Shown: positions 34,326-42,762 of the stretch, piece after piece
Layout: each line of letters starts with the position of its first letter
How positions within the stretch are numbered: the first letter of the stretch is position 1
From: Thiothrix unzii
GTDB lineage: Bacteria; Pseudomonadota; Gammaproteobacteria; Thiotrichales; Thiotrichaceae
NCBI RefSeq assembly: GCF_017901175.1
Contig: NZ_CP072793.1
Span: 2,790,001-2,854,000, forward strand
DNA: 64,000 bases
Reading direction: 5' to 3'
Notes under the pieces: generated by a model
Databases searched by the model: none
Seen by the model: the letters and a program-made list of their open reading frames with translations, nothing else
What the model was told of the DNA's origin: nothing
Position numbers and translations under genes: made by a program

Positions 34326-35539
34326 AGATTTTCACTTGTTGTTTCACAAACGATGATTTGGGTAAGCCGTTGTGCCCATGCCTCTAACGCTTGTCTCTTT
34401 TCTTTTCCATAGGCGTATTGGTCATAAATAGCCCCAATGCTGTTGTCCACATGGTTAGCCACGAGGTTTTGGTCAAAACGGCTAACCCCCAATGCCCCAA
34501 GCCCGGTCATACAGGTTCTGCGCAAATCGTGTGGGGTTGGCTTATCATCTGTGCCCCAATTGTGACGACTCATACTTCTATCAAGTACATTTACCAACAT
34601 TACACCGTCTTTACTATTGGGAAACACAATGCCATTCCTACTGTGAAGCGATGCCTCTTGTATAATTCCCAATGCCATTGGGGTAAGTGGGACAATATGT
34701 GCACGCCCATTCTTGGTTTCCGGCATTTTCCATAAATCACCGTATATTTGGCTATGCCGCATCTGGCATACCTCCCCCGGTCTTTGTCCAGTGACGAGCA
34801 CAAGACGCAGGGCAAGGCGCGTACACGGGGCTAACCCACCCGTTTCGCTGGTACGCTCCCAAAACATCTGTATTTCGTCATCGTTCAATACTCTTGACCG
34901 TGCTTTGATTGCTATTTTTTTGATGCCCTGCATGGGGTTCGCGCCTATGATACTGCGATCATCAACCGCGAAATTGAACAACTTGTTTAGCAGAGCAATC
35001 AAATGATTACGCAATGTCAGAACCCCTAAATCCTGTTTTTTGTCGAGCAAACTGATAAGGTGCTTACGCTCTATTTTATTGAGTGGCATATCCCCCAACA
35101 CCGGCAAAATATCAACATCCAACATCCGCCGATCCTCTTTCCAACTCTTTTTATTGGGTTTGGCATGACGCTCTATGTAAGTGTCAGCAAACTCCGTCAA
35201 TGTTGGCATGGTTTGGATGTGATGAGCTTTCAAATCACGCTCTATCGCAGGATCATTCCCCGCTTTAATATCTAACCGTTGTTTAGCGTGAATAGCTCTT
35301 GCCTCCATAAGTGCCAAACTTATATCTGATTCGCTGCTACGCTGGTTCAAGACAATGCAGGGAAGAGTGAAGACAAGACGCTTACCCTTGATTTTGTAAC
35401 GATGAACAAATACTTTCAGTCCCGTGCTGTATACACGTAAATACAAGCCGGTAGTGTTCGTGTCCTTGTATTCCTTGTGACCACTTTCTGGTGGTTTTGC
35501 GGCTTTAATGCCTTTATGGTTGGTGTAAGTCAGTGCCAT
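34301..35539 (-). CDS. int: P4-type tyrosine integrase
   Basis: 412 aa with an N-terminal DUF4102-like arm-binding domain (NHKGIKAAKPPESGHKEYKDTNTTGLYLRV region). The core-binding domain covers about 112-195, and the catalytic domain carries R253 (VTGQRPGEVCQ), H337/R340 (PHDLRRTC), H363 (ANHVDNS) and the likely nucleophile Y372 (AIYDQYAYGKEKR). It should carry out integration into, and excision from, the 3' end of tRNA-Asn. The gene starts 145 bp inside the right attachment core and reads into the element. The family, target and position agree well. Confidence 0.96.
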   Translation of the reverse strand: MALTYTNHKGIKAAKPPESGHKEYKDTNTTGLYLRVYSTGLKVFVHRYKIKGKRLVFTLPCIVLNQRSSESDISLALMEARAIHAKQRLDIKAGNDPAIERDLKAHHIQTMPTLTEFADTYIERHAKPNKKSWKEDRRMLDVDILPVLGDMPLNKIERKHLISLLDKKQDLGVLTLRNHLIALLNKLFNFAVDDRSIIGANPMQGIKKIAIKARSRVLNDDEIQMFWERTSETGGLAPCTRLALRLVLVTGQRPGEVCQMRHSQIYGDLWKMPETKNGRAHIVPLTPMALGIIQEASLHSRNGIVFPNSKDGVMLVNVLDRSMSRHNWGTDDKPTPHDLRRTCMTGLGALGVSRFDQNLVANHVDNSIGAIYDQYAYGKEKRQALEAWAQRLTQIIVCETTSENLSYIPTNR

Positions 35540-35540
35540 A

Positions 35541-35568
35541 TTTACGGTGTCCCTTACGGTGTACTTTT
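35541..35568. promoter_or_regulatory. Candidate integrase arm-type sites, right end
   Basis: TTTACGGTGT (35541-35550) and TTACGGTGTACTTTT (35554-35568) are tandem, just upstream of the integrase start. They match the pair at 1155-1182 near the left attachment site. They may also overlap the integrase promoter, which would give self-regulation; this is inference. Confidence 0.5.
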
Positions 35569-35683
35569 GATGTGGGAAACCATGCTACAAGGCGATACAG
35601 AAAAAGACAATAAAATGATTAAAATCAAACAAATAAATGCATAAGTGAGATGCGGTGATACTGCATAAAACGGGGATAGAATA

Positions 35684-35730
35684 GACTGTTAATCCGTGGG
35701 TCACTGGTTCGAGTCCAGTTCGAGGAGCCA
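35684..35730 (+). repeat. attR: right attachment core
   Basis: 47 bp identical to the 3' part of tRNA-Asn at 1053-1099, including the encoded CCA. It has no tRNA 5' half and cannot fold as a tRNA, so it is an attachment site and not a second gene. Confidence 0.95.
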
Positions 35731-35740
35731 CTATTCAAAA

Positions 35741-35774
35741 AAAGCCCAAGTTTCAGTGACTTGGGCTTTTTTTT
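35741..35774 (+). terminator. Rho-independent terminator, presumed original tRNA-Asn terminator
   Basis: AAAGCCCAAG and CTTGGGCTTT form a strong stem around a short loop and end in eight or more T. It lies 10 bp after the right attachment core, where the terminator of the uninterrupted tRNA gene would be. Confidence 0.88.
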
Positions 35775-35976
35775 ATGCCTGCAATTTCCGCATGACAAAT
35801 ACAAGCTAAGTAAAGTTGAGTAGCGATCCAAAGTCTTACCATGCTCAACACAATTGCGGCGTGTGACAGCACGTTTTGTCCAGTTTTTGGCGCATTTTAG
35901 GCGAGAGAATACGCTTTGCCAGCCTCCTCACACCTACTATACTGCTGGCATCCACCCAGCGACGGACAGCGACATC

Positions 35977-37674
35977 ATGTTCCCGAAAATCCCTTACGGC
36001 GAAAGCAATTTTAAGAAAGTGATAACCGAAGGTTATATCTATATCGACAAGACCGACTACATCCCCAAACTGGAAGCGGCGGGTAGCCACCTGTTCCTGC
36101 TACGCCCACGCCGTTTCGGGAAAAGCCTGTTCTTGTCAATGCTGGAACATTATTACGATGTAGCGCGTAGAGATGACTTTGATGCATTGTTTGGCGGGCT
36201 TTACATCGGTAAAAATCCAACCCAATCATGTAATAGCTACCCGGTGTTGTTCATGGATTTCAGCGGGATTGATACTGATGGAGGGCATGATACGATTTAC
36301 CATGCTTTCGACCGTAAGATAGCCAATGCCTTATTGGGCTTTTTACAGCGTTACCATTACCCGCCAGAAACCCACACACTCATTAACACTGAAACTAGCC
36401 CACAAAGCCGGATGGAAACCTTTTTACGCATCTTGGGCGACCAAAAAATCTTGCTGCTCATTGACGAATACGACCACTTTGCCAATAGCATCCTCGCCGA
36501 CGATTTGAAGCTGTTCCAGAAAATCATGGGCAAGGGCGGCTTTGTGCGCAGTTTTTACGAAGTACTGAAAACCGCCACCCAGCGCGGCACGCTGGATCGC
36601 CTATTTATTACGGGCGTAACGCCGTTAATGCTCGACAGCATGACCAGTGGTTTCAATATCGGTAAAAATCTGTCCTTGCACGAAGATTTTAACGAAGCCA
36701 TTGGCTTTACCGAGGCGGAAGTCATTACCTTGTTGCAACCACTGGCAGACCACTGTGCGCTGGGATTGGAAAAACTGCTGGAGGACACTCGCCTGTGGTA
36801 CAACGGCTACCGCTTCAATCTCAAAGCCGACACCAGCGTGTATAACGCGAACATGCTGCTGTACTTCGTGGACAGTTTCGACCGTAAACGCTACGAATAT
36901 CCTAAACCGATGCTGGACGAAAACATTGCCTCTGACTACGGCAAGATTATGAAAATGTTCAGTATCGGCAATCGTGATGTTAACTTTTCGGTGCTGGAAT
37001 TGCTGATTAACACCGGGGAGGCGCAAGCGGCACAACGCCGCAAGTTTGAATTCGACAAGGGGTTTGAGTGTGATGATTTCATCAGCCTGTTGGCTTACAT
37101 GGGCTTTATCACGTTGAGTCGGGAAACCTTTGCCGGTGAAATCTTTGTTATTCCTAACTACGCCATCCGTGAATTTTACTTCCATTATTTCAAGGTAGAA
37201 TTGGAACGGCGTAATCAGTTTAGCATCCCCAATCATGATTTACGTTTGGCGGTAGAACAACTGGCGGTGAATGCCGATTTTCAGCCACTCATCACGCAAC
37301 TGGAGCGGGTGATGCAACTGCTTTCCAACCGTGACGCGCTGAAAATGGATGAAAAGCACCTGAAAGTGATTTTGCTCACGCTGCTATACCAAACTCAGAT
37401 TTATTTCATCCACAGTGAACGTGAAATGGGGAATAAGTACCCCGATATTTTGCTGCTAGAGCGTAATCCGCTGAAAGTACCATTTCAGCATTTGGTGGAA
37501 CTGAAGTACTGTAAAAAGGGTGACAAACCCGCCGGGTGGGAAGCCAAAAAGCAGGAGGGCATCACCCAAGTTCAGGGTTATCTGCAATTGCCGGAGGTAG
37601 CTCGATTGCGGGATTTGGCTGCATGGGTGCTTGTGACGGATGGGGAGATCGTTGAGGTGCTGCGGGTGCAGTGA
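35977..37674 (+). CDS. AAA-ATPase-like / PD-(D/E)XK nuclease-like protein
   Basis: 565 aa from MFPKIPYGESNFKKVITEG. The N-terminal two thirds match the AAA-ATPase-like family (PF09820 type): YIDKTDYIPKLE, then the P-loop LLRPRRFGKSLFLSML and the Walker B-like ILLLIDEYDHF. The C-terminal part (YPDILLLERN, then LVELKYCK) matches the DUF1703-type PD-(D/E)XK nuclease fold, with acidic and ELK residues visible. These proteins are common, multicopy and often found near mobile DNA; their role is unknown. An upstream in-frame extension lacks similarity. It is the first gene after the element. Confidence 0.88.
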   Translation: MFPKIPYGESNFKKVITEGYIYIDKTDYIPKLEAAGSHLFLLRPRRFGKSLFLSMLEHYYDVARRDDFDALFGGLYIGKNPTQSCNSYPVLFMDFSGIDTDGGHDTIYHAFDRKIANALLGFLQRYHYPPETHTLINTETSPQSRMETFLRILGDQKILLLIDEYDHFANSILADDLKLFQKIMGKGGFVRSFYEVLKTATQRGTLDRLFITGVTPLMLDSMTSGFNIGKNLSLHEDFNEAIGFTEAEVITLLQPLADHCALGLEKLLEDTRLWYNGYRFNLKADTSVYNANMLLYFVDSFDRKRYEYPKPMLDENIASDYGKIMKMFSIGNRDVNFSVLELLINTGEAQAAQRRKFEFDKGFECDDFISLLAYMGFITLSRETFAGEIFVIPNYAIREFYFHYFKVELERRNQFSIPNHDLRLAVEQLAVNADFQPLITQLERVMQLLSNRDALKMDEKHLKVILLTLLYQTQIYFIHSEREMGNKYPDILLLERNPLKVPFQHLVELKYCKKGDKPAGWEAKKQEGITQVQGYLQLPEVARLRDLAAWVLVTDGEIVEVLRVQ

Positions 37675-38090
37675 ACCGTAAATTCCCCCGCCCTTCGACA
37701 ATGCTCAGGAACGGGGGGATATTACTGACTGTATGATTAAAACCGCATTGCCAGAGACTGTAAAGAAATCTGTGTAACTGCGTTTTGCTCATAAATCAAA
37801 CAAAGTCTTTGAGCCTGTCTTCAAACAGGAGCATAAAGCGAGTGAGCGATACAACCCGAACCACCTTGGCGAAAGAGTTTATCAGGCATTCCGATGGTGG
37901 GGTATCGGAACTGAACGTATGCGGACACGTATAAATGAACAGTGGTTAAGGATAACTAGCGATTCATTCCGGCGGATTTTTGCTACCCCAAAGCATCAAC
38001 ATAACGTTTATCTGTAACCGCTTTACAACCCGACACCACCGCCCTATCCTCCTGCGCTATAGAAAACCCATAAAAACAAGGCACTTTCGT
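37675..38090. other. Intergenic region with decayed coding trace
   Basis: 416 bp without an intact gene. Near 37690 there is a fragment CTTCGACAATGCTCAGGAAC resembling widespread short palindromic repeats. From about 37800 to 37975 one frame is open (FEPVFKQEHKASERYN, then AFRWWGIGTERMRTRINEQW) but has no start codon and ends near the next gene. It may be the remains of a gene; I cannot name it. Confidence 0.4.
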
Positions 38091-39680
38091 ATGTCCCAAG
38101 CAGAAGCGTTGTTTGACATTGTTGTCACTGGTCATAACACCAACAAAAATATCAGCGTCATCGTTAACGAGGTTCAAGCTCTCCTCAAAGACAACAGCCC
38201 GCAGTTGGAATTCAAGCTGTCTGATGCCTTATTGTTCGAGGGAAGAGCTAACGCGATCCGGGAAAACTTGAATCTCGAAGACGCGAAGGCGTTGGCACAA
38301 CAGTTACACAATCTGGGAATTCTTGGGCAAATTCGTCCAGCGTTACAAATTGTCGCTAAAGCACCGCAAACCGCCACGGTCAGCAGCGAGATTTACACCT
38401 GTCCTGCTTGTGGGCACAAACAGCCAAAGCAAACCCAAAACCACGAAGGACGACTCGAAAGCTGTGAAAAATGCGGGATCGTAGGTGAACGTTATCAGCG
38501 CAAAGCCCGCCTCAATCAAGCCATAGAAGAACAACAGCAAAAGCACAATCTCAGCCGCGACAAACAACTGGGTGAAGCTTTACGCCTCGCCAAAATCAAA
38601 GAAGATGCCATGCTGCAAGACGAAGCCAAACGTCGCTTAGGCTTGCTGGATGATGGTAAAACTCACCTTGGCATCAAAATCGCGGCAGCGGTTGCAGCCA
38701 TCAGCATTGGGATTGGCACGCTCTATTACCTCAATCAACCCACAGCGGAGGAGCTGGCAACCCAACAAGAAGCCGGGCAACTCCCTCAAGCCAATGGGTT
38801 AAGCAAAGCCATCAAAAACATCATTGCGCAAATCAAATCCGCCGCCGGAGCATCCAGCCCTGATGGCAATGGCGAAGGTATCGACGTAACAGCATTAACA
38901 GGCGATAGCACCACCGAGCCACTAGCGGAAACTGGGAAGACCGTACCAAAACAAGCCCCACTAGCACCAGAAGCGGTCAATGCAGTCATCAATAACGAAG
39001 AATGGAAAGATTTGCTTCCTGCTCGCTTCCACATGCCCGCAGCAGAATATCAGCAACAGGTGCAACGTTTACACGAACACCTCACTGCCAATCAAACCGA
39101 CCAAGCGGATACACTGATTACGCAAACCCCTGAAGCATATCCCCGTGTGTTACTGCTGCTGGAGATGACCGAATGGCACATGCAAAAGAAGCAACGCGAT
39201 ATGGCTTCGTTGAACCTCGTATTTATCCAAGCGGAATTGAGCAAAGCCGAAGATATTCCAACCCAAGCCCTGATTGCAGGCGTACTCAGTAAAGCGCACG
39301 CCTTGCTTGAGGAGCGCGAAGACAGTGAACACTTCCAACAGCAATCCGTTACTGTTGCTAAAACTTTGCCAGAAGCGGCAGAACAAGCAACGTTATTTAG
39401 CCGTTTAGCCAACGAACAAGCCTTATTCGCCAGCCCACTGGCTGCCCAGAATTTGCTAACGACAGCGCAAGAAATCGCAGAAACCTTACCCAATAACTCC
39501 GAAGCTCAATCCAATGCATTCGCGCAAATTGCGACCAGTCACGTTTTGCTTGCGGCTTATCCTAATGCCAATCGCTTGTTGAGTAAGGTACAAGATCAAG
39601 AAAAACGCCAAAAACTGGCAAAATTCATTGCCAGCCAACAAAGCCCCACCACGAAAGTCGTTGCAACTAACGCCCCTTAA
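38091..39680 (+). CDS. Membrane protein with zinc ribbon and helical repeats
   Basis: 529 aa from MSQAEALFDIVVTGHN; an upstream frame of 37 codons is unlike protein. Residues 1-95 look like a small alpha/beta domain, possibly with ribosomal L7/L12-like relation (EDAKALAQQLHNLG). A C4 zinc ribbon follows, CPACGHKQ...CEKCGIVG (about 100-130), then a transmembrane segment near 200 (IAAAVAAISIGIGTLYYL). A Gln/Ala-rich linker leads to a helical C-terminus with a tetratricopeptide-like look (EMTEWHMQKKQRDMASLNLV and after). No function can be assigned. Confidence 0.75.
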   Translation: MSQAEALFDIVVTGHNTNKNISVIVNEVQALLKDNSPQLEFKLSDALLFEGRANAIRENLNLEDAKALAQQLHNLGILGQIRPALQIVAKAPQTATVSSEIYTCPACGHKQPKQTQNHEGRLESCEKCGIVGERYQRKARLNQAIEEQQQKHNLSRDKQLGEALRLAKIKEDAMLQDEAKRRLGLLDDGKTHLGIKIAAAVAAISIGIGTLYYLNQPTAEELATQQEAGQLPQANGLSKAIKNIIAQIKSAAGASSPDGNGEGIDVTALTGDSTTEPLAETGKTVPKQAPLAPEAVNAVINNEEWKDLLPARFHMPAAEYQQQVQRLHEHLTANQTDQADTLITQTPEAYPRVLLLLEMTEWHMQKKQRDMASLNLVFIQAELSKAEDIPTQALIAGVLSKAHALLEEREDSEHFQQQSVTVAKTLPEAAEQATLFSRLANEQALFASPLAAQNLLTTAQEIAETLPNNSEAQSNAFAQIATSHVLLAAYPNANRLLSKVQDQEKRQKLAKFIASQQSPTTKVVATNAP

Positions 39681-39698
39681 CCAAGCGGGCGTGGCATC

Positions 39699-40757
39699 TT
39701 AAACACACGACACCATCAAATCTTCCAGCTCGTGTACTTCGGTGCGGATGCGGCGCATCACTGGCAACAGCCCTAAAAACACCTCAAATAATGTCGGATC
39801 AAGGTGCGAACCCGCCATGCTTGCCATCAGCGCAATCGCGTCTTTTTCCGACATGGCTTTTTTGTAAACCCGCTCATGCACCAGCGCGTCGTAAATATCC
39901 ACAATCGAGGTAATCCGTGCGGCAATGGGAATTTCCTCACCTTTGATTTCACGCGGATAGCCTGTGCCATTCCATTTTTCGTGGTGACACAACGCAATCT
40001 CCGCCGCCATATCGAGCGCGGGAATATTGGAATCGTTGAGCATTTTCGCACCGATTTCGGTATGACGTTTCATAATCGAAAATTCCGCATCGGTGAGTTT
40101 GCCCTTTTTAAGCAAGATGCGGTCGGGAATGCCAATTTTGCCCAAATCGTGCATGGGTGCGGCAATCCGAATGTCGTCAATTTGTTGCGCAGGCCAATTC
40201 AGGGCTTTTGCCATTGCCGCAGCGTAAAGCCCGATACGACGCACATGCGCTCCGGTTTCTTCATCGCGGTAACTGGTTAAACTCACCAGCTTGATAGCGA
40301 TTTCTTCCTCACGCTGCTTGATTTTGAGGGTGCGCTTCTGCACTTCGTTTTCGAGCTTTTCCTGCGTTAGTAAACCGTTACGCACTTGCTGTAAACGGCT
40401 GACTTCTTGGCGGTATTTTTCGCCTAAATTTTGCAGTAGCAATACCGCTTGATTATCCACCCACAAGGCTGTGGCTTCGAGTGCGAGTTCATTGCCCAGT
40501 GCGTCGGTTTCAATCCATGAACCGGAGGTCAGCGGAAAGGCTTGTTTCGCATCCCAGTGTTGTTGCGCATCATCCATAAAGCACGTTAGGTACGGGAAAA
40601 CATCCGGTAACGCACAAGTCTGCGGACAGGATGACTTACCGAGGAAAAATACCAGCCAATCCGGTGCTGCTGCGTGCAAGGTGAAATCGCTGTCGCGTTC
40701 ATGCACGAACACCACGATATTGAGCGAATCGTAAATGGCAGATAGCAAATTAGTCAT
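39699..40757 (-). CDS. HD-GYP cyclic-di-GMP phosphodiesterase
   Basis: 352 aa. The N-terminal 110 residues look like a PAS-type sensor (SLNIVVFVHERDSDFTLHAA and on), followed by a coiled coil (about 112-155) and an HD-GYP domain. Metal ligands and signature are visible: H203-D204 in MHDLGKIGIPD and HHEKWNGTGYP (258-268). It should hydrolyse cyclic di-GMP, linking its operon to surface behaviour. Its ATG overlaps the stop of the GTPase gene by eight bases, so the two are translated together. Confidence 0.92.
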   Translation of the reverse strand: MTNLLSAIYDSLNIVVFVHERDSDFTLHAAAPDWLVFFLGKSSCPQTCALPDVFPYLTCFMDDAQQHWDAKQAFPLTSGSWIETDALGNELALEATALWVDNQAVLLLQNLGEKYRQEVSRLQQVRNGLLTQEKLENEVQKRTLKIKQREEEIAIKLVSLTSYRDEETGAHVRRIGLYAAAMAKALNWPAQQIDDIRIAAPMHDLGKIGIPDRILLKKGKLTDAEFSIMKRHTEIGAKMLNDSNIPALDMAAEIALCHHEKWNGTGYPREIKGEEIPIAARITSIVDIYDALVHERVYKKAMSEKDAIALMASMAGSHLDPTLFEVFLGLLPVMRRIRTEVHELEDLMVSCV

Positions 40758-41253
40758 GGCTAATTCCCCATTGTTGCGCTAATTGGGTGAAAACCTCGTC
40801 CACGCCTAAACCGAGTTTGGCACTGGTTTCTAACACGGGGTAGCCGGTTTGTTCGAGGGCACGAATCTGTTGCGCTTCCACTTGCCACTGCGCTTTGAGG
40901 TCAGCTTTATTCAGCGCGAATACCATCGGTAACTCGCCCACATTCGCTTTGACCATCGTATTGATCGACAACGCCACTTCCCACGAATTTTGGCGCGTAC
41001 CGTCAATCACAATAATGTAACCCGCCATCCCACGCAGGTAAGCGGTGCGGATATTGGTGAAATCGTCTTCGCCCGCAATATCCCAAATCACCAGCGAAAA
41101 ATCTTTACCGTTTAAAGTGAGTTGCTTCTTGTCGATTTTAACCCCGACGGTGGTGAGGTAACGATCACTGAACAAGCTATTCACGTAACGGCTAATCAGA
41201 CTGGTCTTGCCGACAGAAAACGAGCCAAGCAGACAGATTTTTTTTTGAATCAT
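40750..41253 (-). CDS. Ras-like small GTPase
   Basis: 167 aa, a nearly minimal Ras/Rab-type GTPase. G1 is GSFSVGKT (10-17), the switch I region contains T35, G3 is DIAGE (58-62), G4 is NKAD (115-118) and G5 is TSAK (143-146). Such stand-alone small GTPases are uncommon in bacteria; MglA in polarity control is the known comparison, though this protein looks closer to Rab-like bacterial GTPases. It lies between an OmpA-domain membrane protein and an HD-GYP protein in one operon. Confidence 0.92.
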   Translation of the reverse strand: MIQKKICLLGSFSVGKTSLISRYVNSLFSDRYLTTVGVKIDKKQLTLNGKDFSLVIWDIAGEDDFTNIRTAYLRGMAGYIIVIDGTRQNSWEVALSINTMVKANVGELPMVFALNKADLKAQWQVEAQQIRALEQTGYPVLETSAKLGLGVDEVFTQLAQQWGISHD

Positions 41254-41262
41254 GGTAAACCC

Positions 41263-42759
41263 CTAAAATAGCCCCACGCGGTAGCGGGTGCTGCGTTCGT
41301 TTTTCTGTAAAGTCGCGGGCTGCCCTGCTTGCGCCGCGCTATAAGCCACCACCGCGAATGCCGGAACGCCATTGCGTACCAGTGCATCACGTAAATTCTC
41401 GGCACGTTGTTGTGCTAATTTCTGGTTAATGGTTTCGTTGCCGGTTTGATCCGCATTGCCCACAATCATTACTTGAGGAATTTTACCGACACGCTGCGCT
41501 GTGCTCACCAAGCTTTGAATTGACTTACCGAGTTTAACCAAACTGATTTCGTCTAACGCCACGTCTGCTTTACCCAAAGCGAAAGGGTAATTGCTGGCTT
41601 CGATTTCGCGCGTCAAACCCGCAAGCGTGCGTTCATCGTCGCTGCGTTGCTGGGTTTTTTGCTCAATCTCTTGACGACGCTGGGTATTTTGTTGCCGCTG
41701 TTCGTCAGACAAAGTACGCAGGGACTGTTGCAAATCACTGGTATTAGCTTGTAATTGCTGTAAACGCTCATCCAAGGTTTGCATCGCTTGTTGCTGCGCC
41801 TGTCGCGCTTGTTCGGCCTGCTGTTGCTGTGCCTGCCCCGCCTGATACGCCGTATACAGCCAGAAAACCACACCAGCTAACACCGTTGCCAGCAATAGCC
41901 ACGCCAACCAAGGTGAACCTTGTGATTTACGCTGCTGTTGGGACTTCAGGCAATCGCTCAATAAGTTATTGGCATTGGCAAACAAGCGGGTGTCACCGTC
42001 ATACGCTTTAAACGCAGCGGCGTATTGGCGGTGAATCGCCGCAGACGTTTCCAGTAACAAGGCGTGTAATTCACCCGGCACAGTGCCGCGCACCACCATT
42101 GCCAGCACTGCTTGCGGGCCGTGTTCAATCACCACAGTTAACCCACCTAAACTCAGGGTGCGCAAGGTATCGGCCTGATTGACCGCGAACGAGTCGGCAA
42201 TAAAATCCTGAATTGCGGTCAACATTCCCGATACCATTTCCGGGTCTTTGCTGATGGCTTGCGGGGACTCAACGTGTTGCAGCAGTAAACCGCTTTCACG
42301 GTGGATCAAAAACACCTGTTCCACCTGATACACCAACGTGTGTAACAGTGCGACTTTGGCGTAACTTTGCCCGGTACGCCATGCATCAAACCGCCATTTC
42401 CACGAACGCAGCGACAGACTGTTTTCCAGCACCTGATTGAGGTTTTCTAAAGCTTCGCTCAAGGCTTGGTTAATGGACTTGCGAATCGCAGGCCCCATCA
42501 CCGGGTACAGCATGTCGGCAATGCGTCTGGGGTTATTGCTGATGGAACTGGTTAACGCCAGCTCCACCGTCGGAGCTAATGCCTCCGACAGTGAATCGTC
42601 TTGACTGCCACGCAACGCCAACGCCTCGGAAATAATCCCGGCGACACTGGCACTGTACTTGTCGGAATGCTCAAACTGTTCCTTGAGTGCCAGCAGTGCG
42701 TCGTAATCCTTACCGAAAAGTAAGCGGCGTAACTGCTCAACGTCGGGTGTCCCCGTCAT
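41263..42759 (-). CDS. Membrane protein with OmpA-type peptidoglycan-binding domain
   Basis: 498 aa. The cytoplasmic N-terminal 280 residues are followed by a single transmembrane helix (PWLAWLLLATVLAGVVFWLYTAY), a Gln-rich coiled coil (about 310-390) and a C-terminal OmpA-like domain (LGKSIQSLVSTAQRVGKIPQV, then GNADQTGNETINQKLAQQRAENLR). The segment VEQVFLIHRESGLLLQHVES followed by LSLGGLTVVIEHGP could be a roadblock/longin-like fold that contacts the GTPase; this is inference from pattern. The layout would join a cytoplasmic switch to the cell wall. Confidence 0.85.
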   Translation of the reverse strand: MTGTPDVEQLRRLLFGKDYDALLALKEQFEHSDKYSASVAGIISEALALRGSQDDSLSEALAPTVELALTSSISNNPRRIADMLYPVMGPAIRKSINQALSEALENLNQVLENSLSLRSWKWRFDAWRTGQSYAKVALLHTLVYQVEQVFLIHRESGLLLQHVESPQAISKDPEMVSGMLTAIQDFIADSFAVNQADTLRTLSLGGLTVVIEHGPQAVLAMVVRGTVPGELHALLLETSAAIHRQYAAAFKAYDGDTRLFANANNLLSDCLKSQQQRKSQGSPWLAWLLLATVLAGVVFWLYTAYQAGQAQQQQAEQARQAQQQAMQTLDERLQQLQANTSDLQQSLRTLSDEQRQQNTQRRQEIEQKTQQRSDDERTLAGLTREIEASNYPFALGKADVALDEISLVKLGKSIQSLVSTAQRVGKIPQVMIVGNADQTGNETINQKLAQQRAENLRDALVRNGVPAFAVVAYSAAQAGQPATLQKNERSTRYRVGLF

Positions 42760-42762
42760 GAT

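Larger units (their letters stand above)
1053..35683. mobile_element. tRNA-Asn-integrated element carrying type I-D CRISPR-Cas
   Basis: A 47-bp perfect direct repeat (1053-1099 and 35684-35730) brackets this stretch; mismatches begin immediately outside it on both sides. The left copy is the 3' half of tRNA-Asn, a classic target of P4-type integrases, and such an integrase gene lies just inside the right copy. Also inside are an AlpA-like regulator, a TOPRIM protein, a DUF3987 protein, a second recombinase-like gene, two toxin-antitoxin-like modules and the whole CRISPR-Cas locus. I see no relaxase, type IV secretion or virion genes. The element therefore resembles a P4-like satellite or mobilisable genomic island rather than a self-transmissible element. 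Excision and transfer are inferred, not shown. Confidence 0.9.

Noticed and set aside
1053-35683. A complete prophage or conjugative element.
   Set aside because: No capsid, tail, portal, relaxase or type IV secretion genes are visible, so only an integrative satellite or island is supported.
35684-35730. A second tRNA-Asn gene.
   Set aside because: Only the 3' 47 bases are present; the D-arm and the 5' acceptor strand are missing, so it is the right attachment site.
37800-37975. A gene encoding an RWWGIGTERMRTR-like protein.
   Set aside because: The frame has no start codon and no ribosome-binding site and is preceded by a stop; treated as a decayed trace only.
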